Assembly (NCBI GenBank): GCA_000703065.1 | Contig: JNLK01000001.1 | Span: 3,680,001 to 3,744,000, forward strand | Reading direction: 5' to 3' | DNA length: 64,000 nucleotides | Source: Lachnospiraceae bacterium AC2029 | GTDB lineage: Bacteria > Bacillota > Clostridia > Lachnospirales > Lachnospiraceae | Shown here: positions 9,028 to 16,441 of the stretch, piece by piece | How positions within the stretch are numbered: the first letter of the stretch is position 1 | Layout of the letters: every line of letters starts with the position of its first letter | The notes under the pieces: generated by a model | Database searches by the model: none | Told to the model about the DNA's origin: nothing | Seen by the model: the letters and a program-made list of their open reading frames with translations, nothing else | Program-made: the position numbers and the translations under genes

Positions 9028-9882
9028 ATGCAGAGTATCAAAGTTTATCAAGACATGACCTTCGATGAAGAACGGGCATTATATGGAAGCAACGGAGTTC
9101 AGCTGATCAACTGCCGTGTAGAAGGACCTGCAGACGGAGAGAGCTTTCTGAAGGAGAGTAAAAACATCCGTGTGGAAAGCTGTCATTTCAGCCTGCGTTA
9201 TCCCTTCTGGCATGATGATCACCTGGTCATCGAGGACAGTGCAATGACCGAAACCTGCCGCGCAGCCATCTGGTATTCGCAGGATGTCACCATCAACGGC
9301 TCCCGGCTGCACGGGATCAAGGCACTTCGTGAATGCACCGATGTCACCATCAAGAACTGTGACATTCAATCCCCTGAATTCGGCTGGTCCGTAAAGCGGC
9401 TGAATCTGCGGGATTCCAGGGTAGAAGGAGAGTATTTGCTCCTTCGTTCCAAGGCGGTTCGTTTCCAAAATGTAAAAATGAAAGGAAAATATTCCTTCCA
9501 ATACATTAAAAATTCTGAATTTGAGAATTGCTATTTTGATACAAAGGATGCCTTCTGGCATGCCAAAAATGTGGTCGTAAAGGATTGTATCATCAAAGGA
9601 GAATATCTGGCCTGGTACAGTGAGAATATCATTTTCGATCATTGTACCATCATCGGAACCCAGCCTTTATGTTATTGCAAGGGACTTGTCATGAAGGATT
9701 GTAAAATGCAGGACGCGGATCTGGCCTTTGAGCGATCCATGATCGCAGATGCAACGATCCTGACAAAGGTTGACAGCATCAAGAATCCCAGATCCGGGTT
9801 TTTACGTGTAAAGGATGTAGGCGAAGTGATCCTTACAGATCCGCTGGCAAAAGCCGAAATTCAAATTGAATCCTCGAAATGA
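9028..9882 (+). CDS. DUF3737 family protein, right-handed beta-helix
   Basis: 284 aa made of short repeated units such as NCRVEG, ESCHFS, NCDIQ and DCIIKGEY. These have the Asn/Asp-Cys-x-Ile/Phe pattern of parallel beta-helix rungs. The N-terminal QDMTFDEERALYGSNG segment is the conserved opening of the DUF3737 family, as I remember it. No signal peptide is visible, so it is probably cytosolic. Members are widespread in gut Firmicutes and Bacteroidetes and have no assigned activity. The start has a TGAGGAAA site. The gene is preceded by a 56-bp gap and followed by the dif-like region. Confidence 0.8.
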   Translation: MQSIKVYQDMTFDEERALYGSNGVQLINCRVEGPADGESFLKESKNIRVESCHFSLRYPFWHDDHLVIEDSAMTETCRAAIWYSQDVTINGSRLHGIKALRECTDVTIKNCDIQSPEFGWSVKRLNLRDSRVEGEYLLLRSKAVRFQNVKMKGKYSFQYIKNSEFENCYFDTKDAFWHAKNVVVKDCIIKGEYLAWYSENIIFDHCTIIGTQPLCYCKGLVMKDCKMQDADLAFERSMIADATILTKVDSIKNPRSGFLRVKDVGEVILTDPLAKAEIQIESSK

Positions 9883-9904
9883 GAGTGTGATTTACCGATA
9901 TGGA

Positions 9905-9936
9905 TTATTTCGTGAAACCATAGTTTTGCGAAATAA
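9905..9936. other. dif: Candidate dif site (chromosome dimer resolution)
   Basis: The left arm TTATTTCGTGAAA (9905-9917) and right arm TTTTGCGAAATAA (9924-9936) are inverted with 11 of 13 positions matching, around a 6-bp centre CCATAG. Xer sites have two ~11-bp arms around 6-8 bp. Read on the other strand the centre gives AAAACTATGGTTTC, which resembles the core of the streptococcal difSL site as I remember it (AAAACTATAATTTTC). The site lies 176 bp upstream of a XerS-like recombinase gene, the same gene/site arrangement as XerS/difSL, and near a switch in gene orientation. Activity is inferred, not shown. Confidence 0.65.
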
Positions 9937-9941
9937 AAGTG

Positions 9942-9971
9942 TTGATTTTTACCTGGGAGCAGTGGTATACT
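9942..9971 (+). promoter_or_regulatory. Promoter of the Xer-like recombinase gene
   Basis: TTGATT at 9942-9947 and TATACT at 9966-9971 are 18 bp apart. The -35 lies 5 bp from the right end of the dif-like palindrome, so recombinase bound at the site could affect transcription. The transcript would start near 9978, inside the nested inverted repeats that follow. Confidence 0.6.
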
Positions 9972-10026
9972 GATCATGTGGGAAATCCCCGTATTATAAG
10001 GGATTTCGGACATTTTACATGATCAG
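9970..10026 (+). promoter_or_regulatory. Nested inverted repeats in the xer leader
   Basis: Outer arms CTGATCATGT (9970-9979) and ACATGATCAG (10017-10026) match perfectly over 10 bp. Inside them GAAATCCC (9982-9989) and GGGATTTC (10000-10007) match over 8 bp with a 10-base loop. The structure overlaps the -10 box and the first transcribed bases. It could be an operator at DNA level or a leader hairpin. There is no T-run, so it is not a simple terminator. Confidence 0.55.
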
Positions 10027-10062
10027 TGTGTCACTGTTTTTCATTTTGGTTTATAACCGGTT

Positions 10063-10081
10063 TTATTTCGTTATTATTTCG
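10063..10081 (+). repeat. Two direct TTATTTCG repeats spaced 11 bp
   Basis: TTATTTCG occurs at 10063-10070 and again at 10074-10081, one helical turn apart, 32 bp before the recombinase start. The same 8-mer is the outer part of the left dif-like arm at 9905-9912. They may be extra recombinase half-sites used in autoregulation; this is inference. Confidence 0.35.
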
Positions 10082-10112
10082 TTTTGCATTTCTGTTCCGG
10101 AGGTTTTTACAA

Positions 10113-11204
10113 ATGGATTATCATAAAGAATTTGCCAGGGATCAGCAGGCGCGTCTTCGTGCGGTGACCGCCGAGCTTCCTCCATATGTACGCGAATATT
10201 TTCGCAGCATTTCCGAATCCACACAGCCAAGAACCCGTACGGCCTATGCCTATGATATCAAGATGTTCTTCGAGTTTCTGATCGAAACAAATCCTTCTCT
10301 TAAGGATAAATCCCCCGCTGATATCGATCTTACGGTCTTAAACAGCCTTACGGCCGCCGATTTTGAGGAATATCTGGATTATCTGTCCCTTTATACGAGA
10401 AACGGCCGGGAATATTCCAATGATGCATCCGCAAAAAAAAGAAAGCTCGTGGCACTCAGAGCTTTCTTCCGGTATCTCTATCAGACCGAAAAGATCGACC
10501 AGAACGTGACGGAAAAGGTAAAAACTCCGAAGATCCGCGAGAAAAACATCATTCGTATGGAATCCGATGAAGTGGCCAATTTCCTTGATACTGTCGAGTT
10601 TGGAAACCGTTTAACGAAAAATCAGATGAGGTTTCACGAAAAAAACAAGATCCGTGACCTTGCCATGCTGACTCTCATGCTTTCCACCGGCATCCGTGTA
10701 TCCGAATGTGTGGGGATCAACATTTCCGACGTGGATTTTGACCGGACCAGCGTCCGTGTGGTCCGAAAAGGCGGAAATGAGGATCTGGTCTACTTCTCCG
10801 ATGAAGCCGCCGAGATCCTGCAGGAATACATGACAGAACGGGAAAAGATCGATGCGGAGCCCGGCTCCGAGGATGCACTGTTCCTCTCCTCTCGCAGGTC
10901 CCGTATGACCCAGAGAAATGTGGAATATCTTGTAAAAAAGTATGCCCGGGTCTCTACCCCGCTGAAAAAGATCACGCCCCATAAGCTACGCAGCACCTAC
11001 GGCACGGCCCTGTATCAGGAAACCGGCGATATCTATCTGGTTGCCTCGGTTTTGGGACATAAGGACGTAAATACCACCCGGAAACACTATGCCGCCATGG
11101 ATGATCATAAGAAATGGCAGTCCAGAAACGAGGTACAGCTCCGGGAAACCGACCGTTCCACGGCACATGTGCCTAAAAACACTACTGTGGATGATGAAGA
11201 CTGA
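10113..11204 (+). CDS. xerS: Tyrosine recombinase, XerS-like
   Basis: 363 aa from ATG 10113, which has CGGAGG 9 bp upstream; a longer ORF from 10026 runs through the leader and is unlikely. The N-terminal SAM-like DNA-binding domain covers about 1-155 and the catalytic domain about 170-350. Catalytic residues are visible in order: Arg in TGIRVSE (~196), Lys in RKGGNE (~218), His and Arg in PHKLRSTYG (~290/293), His in LGHKD (~316) and the Tyr nucleophile in RKHYAA (~326). Length and sequence resemble the single-recombinase XerS system better than XerC/XerD, which are nearer 300 aa. It would resolve chromosome dimers at dif. No other recombinase or mobile-element gene is nearby, which favours a housekeeping role. 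Confidence 0.85.
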   Translation: MDYHKEFARDQQARLRAVTAELPPYVREYFRSISESTQPRTRTAYAYDIKMFFEFLIETNPSLKDKSPADIDLTVLNSLTAADFEEYLDYLSLYTRNGREYSNDASAKKRKLVALRAFFRYLYQTEKIDQNVTEKVKTPKIREKNIIRMESDEVANFLDTVEFGNRLTKNQMRFHEKNKIRDLAMLTLMLSTGIRVSECVGINISDVDFDRTSVRVVRKGGNEDLVYFSDEAAEILQEYMTEREKIDAEPGSEDALFLSSRRSRMTQRNVEYLVKKYARVSTPLKKITPHKLRSTYGTALYQETGDIYLVASVLGHKDVNTTRKHYAAMDDHKKWQSRNEVQLRETDRSTAHVPKNTTVDDED

Positions 11205-11241
11205 ACTCCCTTATGATCGAACTCCATTACTGCCGAACTCC
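11203..11241. repeat. Three GAACTCC direct repeats at 16-bp spacing
   Basis: GAACTCC starts at 11203, 11219 and 11235, in the convergent gap after the recombinase stop codon. No clear hairpin terminator is seen in this gap. The meaning is unknown and chance is possible. Confidence 0.3.
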
Positions 11242-11283
11242 TCAGGAAACCGCAGCCCTTCTTCACAATGTATGGAAACCTTG

Positions 11284-11754
11284 TTATGATGCCTCCAGCT
11301 CCCGGTTGATATCCGATACATTTCGTTTCAGCTCCCTGTACTGCGTGATAAACATGATCATGTAGGTTACCGCATAGCCGGCAATTGTCGGGATCAGCGC
11401 CTGGGGATGCCTGTGCAGCTGCCAGAGGAATATGGTGATGACCACAAGGACGATCGCGGTGGAGATAAAATACAGGATCCCCTGGATCAGGAAACCAAGA
11501 CGGTCGATCTCAAAGAGAAATGTCATGATCGCAAAGGTTCCGCCGATGGCTCCGTATAGCAGTACATTTATGTAAGCGGCTATTGCAGGTGTCGGGAACA
11601 ATTCTCTGGCTTCCGGAGAAATGGAGATAAAGCCTGTATTTCCTGCAGTATTGACTATCACATCCACCATTAGATTCACCAGGAGTCCGATAATGGCTGA
11701 AATGGCAAAGCTGACAGCTCCTCTTTTCAGTATCATTTTTACAGATTCACTCAT
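11284..11754 (-). CDS. DUF3021 family membrane protein (partner of LytTR regulator)
   Basis: 156 aa with four hydrophobic helices at roughly 13-33, 59-83, 91-112 and 118-140, and a short charged tail. The arrangement fits DUF3021, small membrane proteins usually encoded directly after a LytTR DNA-binding protein. The start codon shares one base with the end of the LytTR gene, so the two are translationally coupled. In the better known LytTR regulatory systems of streptococci, the paired membrane protein restrains the regulator. A similar role here is inference. Confidence 0.85.
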   Translation of the reverse strand: MSESVKMILKRGAVSFAISAIIGLLVNLMVDVIVNTAGNTGFISISPEARELFPTPAIAAYINVLLYGAIGGTFAIMTFLFEIDRLGFLIQGILYFISTAIVLVVITIFLWQLHRHPQALIPTIAGYAVTYMIMFITQYRELKRNVSDINRELEAS

Positions 11755-12209
11755 TACCGGTTTCCTCCATTCTGCAGTATTTCCTTCAGCTTTGAAACAT
11801 TTCGTCTGGATGTATAGGTTTCATAACCGTTCTTCATGATGACCCGGATGGTTCCGGTCACACTCATATCCAGACTCTTTATCTTTCGGATATTCACAAG
11901 CTCCGATTTGGAGATCCGTACAAAGCCCGAGATCTCCAGTTCCTTTTCCAGCTCCTGCAGCGTTCTCGACACCGTATATTTCCGACTCTGATCCAGTGCA
12001 AAAACCTTCTGCTTCTCAGCATAGAACGAGACCAGTTCTCCCGGGGTCAGAACACATTTATTACCCACCTCATCCGTACCGGTAAGAGAAGGATCGTATA
12101 AGGCGTGTAATTCTCCTACGATCCTTCTTACCTCTTCGTCTGCTATATCCTTACAGACATGTAATTCCGTTTCTTTATACTTTTCGTTGATAACCGTCCT
12201 GATCTGCAT
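11754..12209 (-). CDS. LytTR-type DNA-binding transcriptional regulator
   Basis: 151 aa with no receiver domain. Residues ~1-50 are an uncharacterised N-terminal part. The C-terminal ~100 residues form a LytTR domain with the typical VSRTLQELEKEL, FVRISKSELVNI and YETYTSRRNVSKLKEIL segments. LytTR domains bind paired 9-bp direct repeats. A matching pair occurs upstream of the ABC genes of this operon (13859-13888), so the likely target is its own transcription unit. The ATG has a GGAGGAG site. It follows the ABC permease by 76 bp and overlaps the DUF3021 gene. Confidence 0.92.
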   Translation of the reverse strand: MQIRTVINEKYKETELHVCKDIADEEVRRIVGELHALYDPSLTGTDEVGNKCVLTPGELVSFYAEKQKVFALDQSRKYTVSRTLQELEKELEISGFVRISKSELVNIRKIKSLDMSVTGTIRVIMKNGYETYTSRRNVSKLKEILQNGGNR

Positions 12210-12285
12210 GATTCACTCCTCCGAAATACAGTATATTGGATTTCACAGGGGTTTTCAATGCCAACTCATCAATCCCGGACATTCT

Positions 12286-13053
12286 TTACGAAAGATCTGC
12301 CTTCATCTTTCTGCGGAACAACGAAACTGCCAGGAGCATCAGAACTGCCGCACTTCCGATCACAACGATCATGGGGATCACAAAATGATCGACCGAGAAG
12401 TCCATGGCTATGGTTGCCCGTGAGACCTTCGTGCAGTAGATCAGGGGCAGGAATTTGCAGATGGTATAAAGCACGCCGCCGGTCTGCTCTGCATCAAACC
12501 AGATCCCGCCCAGAAATGAGCCAAGAGAAATAATAACGGAGCAGATACCGGGAGCGGATTTTTCATTAAATATGGTTCCGAAGATCAGTCCGATGGCCGT
12601 AAACATGGCTGCGGAAGGGATCGAGGTAACGATCACCAGCAGAAGTCCCGGAATACTCATGGGATTTCCAACGATCAGTGAGATCACAAATCCAACTGTA
12701 CAGGTCAGGAAGGACTGAACCACTGCGATAAGCAGCATCGGAAGGATATATCCGTTGGTGAAGTTGCTGCTCTTCATCGGGGAAGCAAACAGACGGGTCA
12801 GGAAGGAACCTGAACGGTCCGTAGCTACACTTAAACCCGTGAACAGCATGACAAAGGACTGTCCGAAAATGATCACTCCTCCTGTCAGTTTATCGATCTG
12901 AAAGATCGTTACGCCTCCCTTGGGAATGCTTTCATTGACCAGCGTCATGATCACAAGCATTACGATGGGAAATGCCACGCAGAAGATATAGCTGAGCGGA
13001 TCTCTTGTCATTTCCAGTAGATTTCTTTTTGCAAAACTGATGGTCTTATTCAT
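12286..13053 (-). CDS. ABC-2 type transporter permease
   Basis: 255 aa with six hydrophobic helices and the ABC-2 permease pattern: an N-terminal amphipathic segment (KRNLLEMTRDPLSYIF), then helices to residue ~245 and a short charged tail. The ATG at 13053 has AAGGAAGG 8 bp away; a GTG three codons upstream is less likely. The start overlaps the end of the ATPase gene by 8 bp, so translation is coupled. With the ATPase it forms a half-size exporter, probably working as a dimer. Drug or peptide export is the usual role of such pairs next to LytTR genes; the substrate is unknown. Confidence 0.9.
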   Translation of the reverse strand: MNKTISFAKRNLLEMTRDPLSYIFCVAFPIVMLVIMTLVNESIPKGGVTIFQIDKLTGGVIIFGQSFVMLFTGLSVATDRSGSFLTRLFASPMKSSNFTNGYILPMLLIAVVQSFLTCTVGFVISLIVGNPMSIPGLLLVIVTSIPSAAMFTAIGLIFGTIFNEKSAPGICSVIISLGSFLGGIWFDAEQTGGVLYTICKFLPLIYCTKVSRATIAMDFSVDHFVIPMIVVIGSAAVLMLLAVSLFRRKMKADLS

Positions 13054-13777
13054 GGTATACACCTTCCTTTTCCGCTACCGAAATAAATACTTCCTCAAGT
13101 CCCTTCTTGCCGGTCTCCGCTTCCAGTTCCTCCAGCGTTCCGAGACGGACCATTTCTCCTTCGATCATAATACCGATCCTGTCGGAAAGTGCCTCTGCCT
13201 CTTCCATATAGTGTGTGGTGAGAATGATCGTGGTATTCTTCTTCAACTGCTCGATCACCTTCCAAAGTTCTCTTCTGGCAAGCACATCCAGCCCCAGTGT
13301 AGGTTCATCCAGGAAGAGGATCCTGGGCTTTCCGATGACCGCCATGGCGATGGAGAGTCTTCTCTTCCATCCTCCGGAAAGTGTCTTTGCTTTCTTCCTG
13401 CGAACCTCCTCCAGTCCGAAGGTCCGGATCACTTCGTCCGCAGCGGCCGTGTCCTTATCATAGATCTCAGCCATGAACCGGAGGTTCTCTTCCACGGTCA
13501 GTTTTTCCGCTACGGCCGTATCCTGTGTGGAGATTCCCACCAGCTGCTTTACGGAATCCGCTTCCTTCGTTACATCATGTCCGAAGATCTCGGCTTTCCC
13601 GCCGGTAGGTGTGGAAAGGCAGGTCAGCATACGGATCGTTGTGGTCTTTCCGGCTCCGTTCACACCGAGAAGTGAGAACAGCTCGCCCTCCTGAACCGTC
13701 AGACAAAGGTCCTTTACCGCTGTCTTGTCCTTATATTCTTTTCTCAGGTTTTCAGTTCTGATCGCTGTCTTATTCAT
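13046..13777 (-). CDS. ABC transporter ATP-binding protein, LytTR operon
   Basis: 243 aa from ATG 13777, which is 7 bp from GGGAGG (13790-13785); an upstream in-frame ATG at 13801 lies within the leader hairpin. Walker A is GVNGAGKTT, Walker B ILFLDEPTLGLD and the H-loop LTTHY. The signature reads LSGGWKRRLSIAMAV, with Trp replacing the usual Gln or Met after LSGG, a variant also found in the CcmA/DrrA branch. The C-terminal ~35 residues extend past the core, as in the DrrA-type exporters. It is the first gene of the operon ATPase, permease, LytTR regulator, DUF3021. Confidence 0.93.
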   Translation of the reverse strand: MNKTAIRTENLRKEYKDKTAVKDLCLTVQEGELFSLLGVNGAGKTTTIRMLTCLSTPTGGKAEIFGHDVTKEADSVKQLVGISTQDTAVAEKLTVEENLRFMAEIYDKDTAAADEVIRTFGLEEVRRKKAKTLSGGWKRRLSIAMAVIGKPRILFLDEPTLGLDVLARRELWKVIEQLKKNTTIILTTHYMEEAEALSDRIGIMIEGEMVRLGTLEELEAETGKKGLEEVFISVAEKEGVYHE

Positions 13778-13783
13778 AATAAA

Positions 13784-13837
13784 ACCTCCCTTTGGTTTCA
13801 CATCTCCTGTCTTGATGTGAGAATACCAAAGGGAGGT
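13784..13837 (-). promoter_or_regulatory. 5' leader hairpin enclosing the ribosome binding site of the ABC operon
   Basis: In transcript sense, ACCTCCCTTTGGT (13837-13825) pairs perfectly with ACCAAAGGGAGGT (13796-13784). A second stem inside is TCACATC (13820-13814) with GATGTGA (13804-13798). The GGGAGG ribosome binding site (13790-13785) lies in the 3' arm, so its pairing partner is an anti-Shine-Dalgarno CCTCCC. The predicted transcription start falls at the base of the hairpin. The structure should block translation unless opened. What opens it is not visible. Confidence 0.75.
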
Positions 13838-13844
13838 CTCTATG

Positions 13845-13888
13845 TATATATTTCTGACATGAACGGTAGAAAACCACCGATGAATGGT
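13845..13888 (-). promoter_or_regulatory. LytTR box and promoter of the ABC-LytTR operon
   Basis: In transcript sense there are two 9-bp direct repeats, ACCATTCAT (13888-13880) and ACCGTTCAT (13867-13859), separated by 12 bp. The second matches the published LytTR half-site pattern (W-M-M-GTT-N-R-K) exactly and the first differs only at the G. A weak -35 (TTTTCT, 13873-13868) lies in the 12-bp spacer and TATATA (13850-13845) follows 17 bp later. The box therefore surrounds the -35 element. Confidence 0.7.
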
Positions 13889-15781
13889 CTATGGGAACAT
13901 GATGTAGCCCATAAGCGTCAGGTTTCGGATCTGTTTTGTGGCCGGGTTGTACCTGAAGGAAATGGAGGTTATGGTATATACGCCTCCGTCCACGGGGATC
14001 TGATACATCTGCTCCATATCATCTACGGAGATCTCCTTGGCGGCCTCCGTGGAGTTCGTTGCAGTATTATTTCGGGGTGTCTCCGTGCTGTCCGGCTCCT
14101 CATCATCGGATCCGAGCTGTCTGGCAACCGCTTCCTCATATAAGTCCGTCATCCGGTCCACGCAGTTTGTGATATCAACCGTGACCGTCTGTTCCAGGCC
14201 ATACTGCAGCTGGATCGTCCGAAGTTCGGACCATTCCATGGGAAGGTCCACTGCCGAATACATGGTTGCTTCGTAGAGTCGACTATAATTCTCGATCTTC
14301 AGACCATCCGTCAGAATATCCATTCCGCCGCTCAGATACTGGCTGACACTCCATTCATCCACGATAGGCTCCTGCTCCGGAACGACGATCTCCTCGGATT
14401 TCCACCAGGTATCATCCATACTGAGAGCCTCTTCCAATTCGGCTTCGTTATAGTTTAATCTCAGGTACTGCACTCCGTAAATGTTCACCTCCAGCACTCT
14501 GCGGATACTTTTTCCGGAATACTGAAGACGGGCCACCTCCTGATATTCATCCGGGGTGAGTTCCCGATCGATCTCCCGCATCTTCTGCATGGCGGCCCAG
14601 TTTTCTTCAAATCGTGCCTCCTGGGAATTCGCTTCGATATAGACGAAGCTGGTCCAGGGAATAATAGTCGCAAATACATAGATGCCCAGGATCACATACA
14701 GCAGCCATTCATAATGCTCGGCATAATGCACCTTCGGAAGCCGGAAGATACGCCGGATCAGGAAGATAATGGGCTCCCAGGCCATGTAGATCACCTGCAG
14801 CACAATAAAGGCGATTCCGGCAAGACGCGGGATCGTATATCCATAATCATGGATCCGGACAGCGATGGCATAGATCTCAAGAATGATCAGCGGCGCATAG
14901 AAATACTTCATATACCGGATGATCTTGTTGTAGATGGGCGTGCGATCCCTTCGGGTATAGGCATATGCCATGGTCCAGATAAGCCAGCCGATAAAGCACA
15001 GCCCCGCACAGATCATAAATACCTGATTTGAAGGAATATCCCGGGTGATCACGATCTTTCCGATGTAAATATAAACGATACCGGTTGCGGCGATCAGTAG
15101 GGGCATCAGCGCATAAAGCACAAGCCCGCGGGCAAATTTTGTCTGCTCTGGTTCCGACTGGTTGATGAGACAGCTGAGGCCATAAGGAATATAGACCAGT
15201 GCCACCAGCATGATCTCCACATAACCGAGCCAGGTAAAGATATAGATCTTTGCGATCAGGGCATCGATGAGCCACAGGATCAGAAGAACCCCCAGGTTCA
15301 GGATCAGAAGGATCAGTAACAGCTTCAGTACGGAGATCACGATCCTGAGAAGATATTGTTCAAAGGCCAGATTGCTGTCCTTGACCAACGCCAGGAAAGA
15401 CAGACTCACAAAGACCAGAACATAGAAACCGGCTGCAACCAGAATATAATACTTCGTGATATCGGACACATCCGACTGAGCGATCACATCCAGAATAACC
15501 CACAGGAAGGCGCCGAGTCCTGAGAAAATATATCCGGTGATCGCCACCTCCTTGCTCTTCCTTCCCCGAAGTACACTCTCGGTAAAGAAGGTTCCCACGA
15601 TGGACATGCCTAGAAATATCAGGATATATTCCTCATTTCGGTTAATGGTCGTATCCGAGATCAGAAGGAAATCATAAAAAGCACACAAAAGAAAGGTCAG
15701 ACAGAGTGTGGCGAGATACTTCTTTCCCACTCCTCCGATCCGATGCTTCTGTGTGCTGAACCATTCCTTGATCTTTCGCAT
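13889..15781 (-). CDS. DUF4153-like polytopic membrane protein with extracellular C-terminal region
   Basis: 630 aa. The first ~410 residues contain about eleven to twelve hydrophobic helices. They include the segment RIHDYGYTIPRLAGIAF, which resembles the conserved RI-x-x-YG-x-T-x-x-R signature of DUF4153 proteins. The last ~220 residues are soluble, acidic and Thr/Asn-rich near 585-600, and probably extracellular. DUF4153 proteins have no established function. The gene ends exactly where the LytTR box of the next operon begins (13888/13889). It starts 21 bp downstream of the cytidylate kinase-like gene, so the three genes back to the patatin may be one transcript. Confidence 0.65.
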   Translation of the reverse strand: MRKIKEWFSTQKHRIGGVGKKYLATLCLTFLLCAFYDFLLISDTTINRNEEYILIFLGMSIVGTFFTESVLRGRKSKEVAITGYIFSGLGAFLWVILDVIAQSDVSDITKYYILVAAGFYVLVFVSLSFLALVKDSNLAFEQYLLRIVISVLKLLLILLILNLGVLLILWLIDALIAKIYIFTWLGYVEIMLVALVYIPYGLSCLINQSEPEQTKFARGLVLYALMPLLIAATGIVYIYIGKIVITRDIPSNQVFMICAGLCFIGWLIWTMAYAYTRRDRTPIYNKIIRYMKYFYAPLIILEIYAIAVRIHDYGYTIPRLAGIAFIVLQVIYMAWEPIIFLIRRIFRLPKVHYAEHYEWLLYVILGIYVFATIIPWTSFVYIEANSQEARFEENWAAMQKMREIDRELTPDEYQEVARLQYSGKSIRRVLEVNIYGVQYLRLNYNEAELEEALSMDDTWWKSEEIVVPEQEPIVDEWSVSQYLSGGMDILTDGLKIENYSRLYEATMYSAVDLPMEWSELRTIQLQYGLEQTVTVDITNCVDRMTDLYEEAVARQLGSDDEEPDSTETPRNNTATNSTEAAKEISVDDMEQMYQIPVDGGVYTITSISFRYNPATKQIRNLTLMGYIMFP

Positions 15782-15802
15782 AATTCCCCCACAGAGCCTG
15801 TA

Positions 15803-16423
15803 TTACAGACTCTCTGCAAACTCTATGATCCGGTCGGCTGTCTTCTCCGGACCGAGTAATGCACTGTTGATGCAGAGGTCATAGCTCTCCATCCTGCCCC
15901 ATTTAGCCGAAGTGTAATAGTTGAAGTAGGAAGCTCTTGCCTTGTCCTCCTTCATGATCACTTCCTTTGCCTGCTTCTCCGAAAGCTCGAACCGTTTCAT
16001 GACCGTCTCTATCCTTGTTTCCAGAGGCGCATAGATAAAAAGGTTCAGGACCCGTTCCATATTACGGAGAACGTAATTGGAGCAGCGGCCGATGAAGACA
16101 CCCTCGCCCTGCTCTTTCGCGATCTTCTCAATGGTATTGTAGGTTGCCATGAACGCTCTCTGATTCAAGTTCATGCCATATCCCTGATTCTCAAAGGAAT
16201 AGGCAAAGGAATAGGGATCCATGACAACGGAATAGAGAAAGCTGTTGGTACGCTTCTCATCCAGTTCATCCAGAAGATTCTCCCAAAGTCCGCTTTCCTT
16301 CGCAACCTGCTTGATGAGCTTCTTGTCATAGCAGGTGATCCCCAGCTTTTCGGCAACGATCTCCCCTATGATCCTTCCGTTACTTCCGAACTGACGTCCG
16401 ATGGTGATAAGCTTCTTCTCCAT
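15803..16423 (-). CDS. Cytidylate kinase-like family protein
   Basis: 206 aa. The N-terminus ITIGRQFGSNGRIIGEIVAEKLG is the modified P-loop of the cytidylate-kinase-like family, usually annotated beside but distinct from Cmk. YDKKLIKQVAKESG and the Arg-rich GRCSNYVL and ETRIETVMKRF segments also fit. Its substrate is not established; a nucleoside-monophosphate kinase-type phosphotransfer is likely. It lies 18 bp after the patatin gene and 21 bp before the DUF4153 gene. Confidence 0.85.
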   Translation of the reverse strand: MEKKLITIGRQFGSNGRIIGEIVAEKLGITCYDKKLIKQVAKESGLWENLLDELDEKRTNSFLYSVVMDPYSFAYSFENQGYGMNLNQRAFMATYNTIEKIAKEQGEGVFIGRCSNYVLRNMERVLNLFIYAPLETRIETVMKRFELSEKQAKEVIMKEDKARASYFNYYTSAKWGRMESYDLCINSALLGPEKTADRIIEFAESL

Positions 16424-16441
16424 AACGACACCCCCGTTTCG

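Noticed and set aside
10026-10112. Longer N-terminus for the recombinase (start at 10026)
   Set aside because: It is hydrophobic, begins inside the leader inverted repeat, and has no ribosome binding site; ATG 10113 has CGGAGG.
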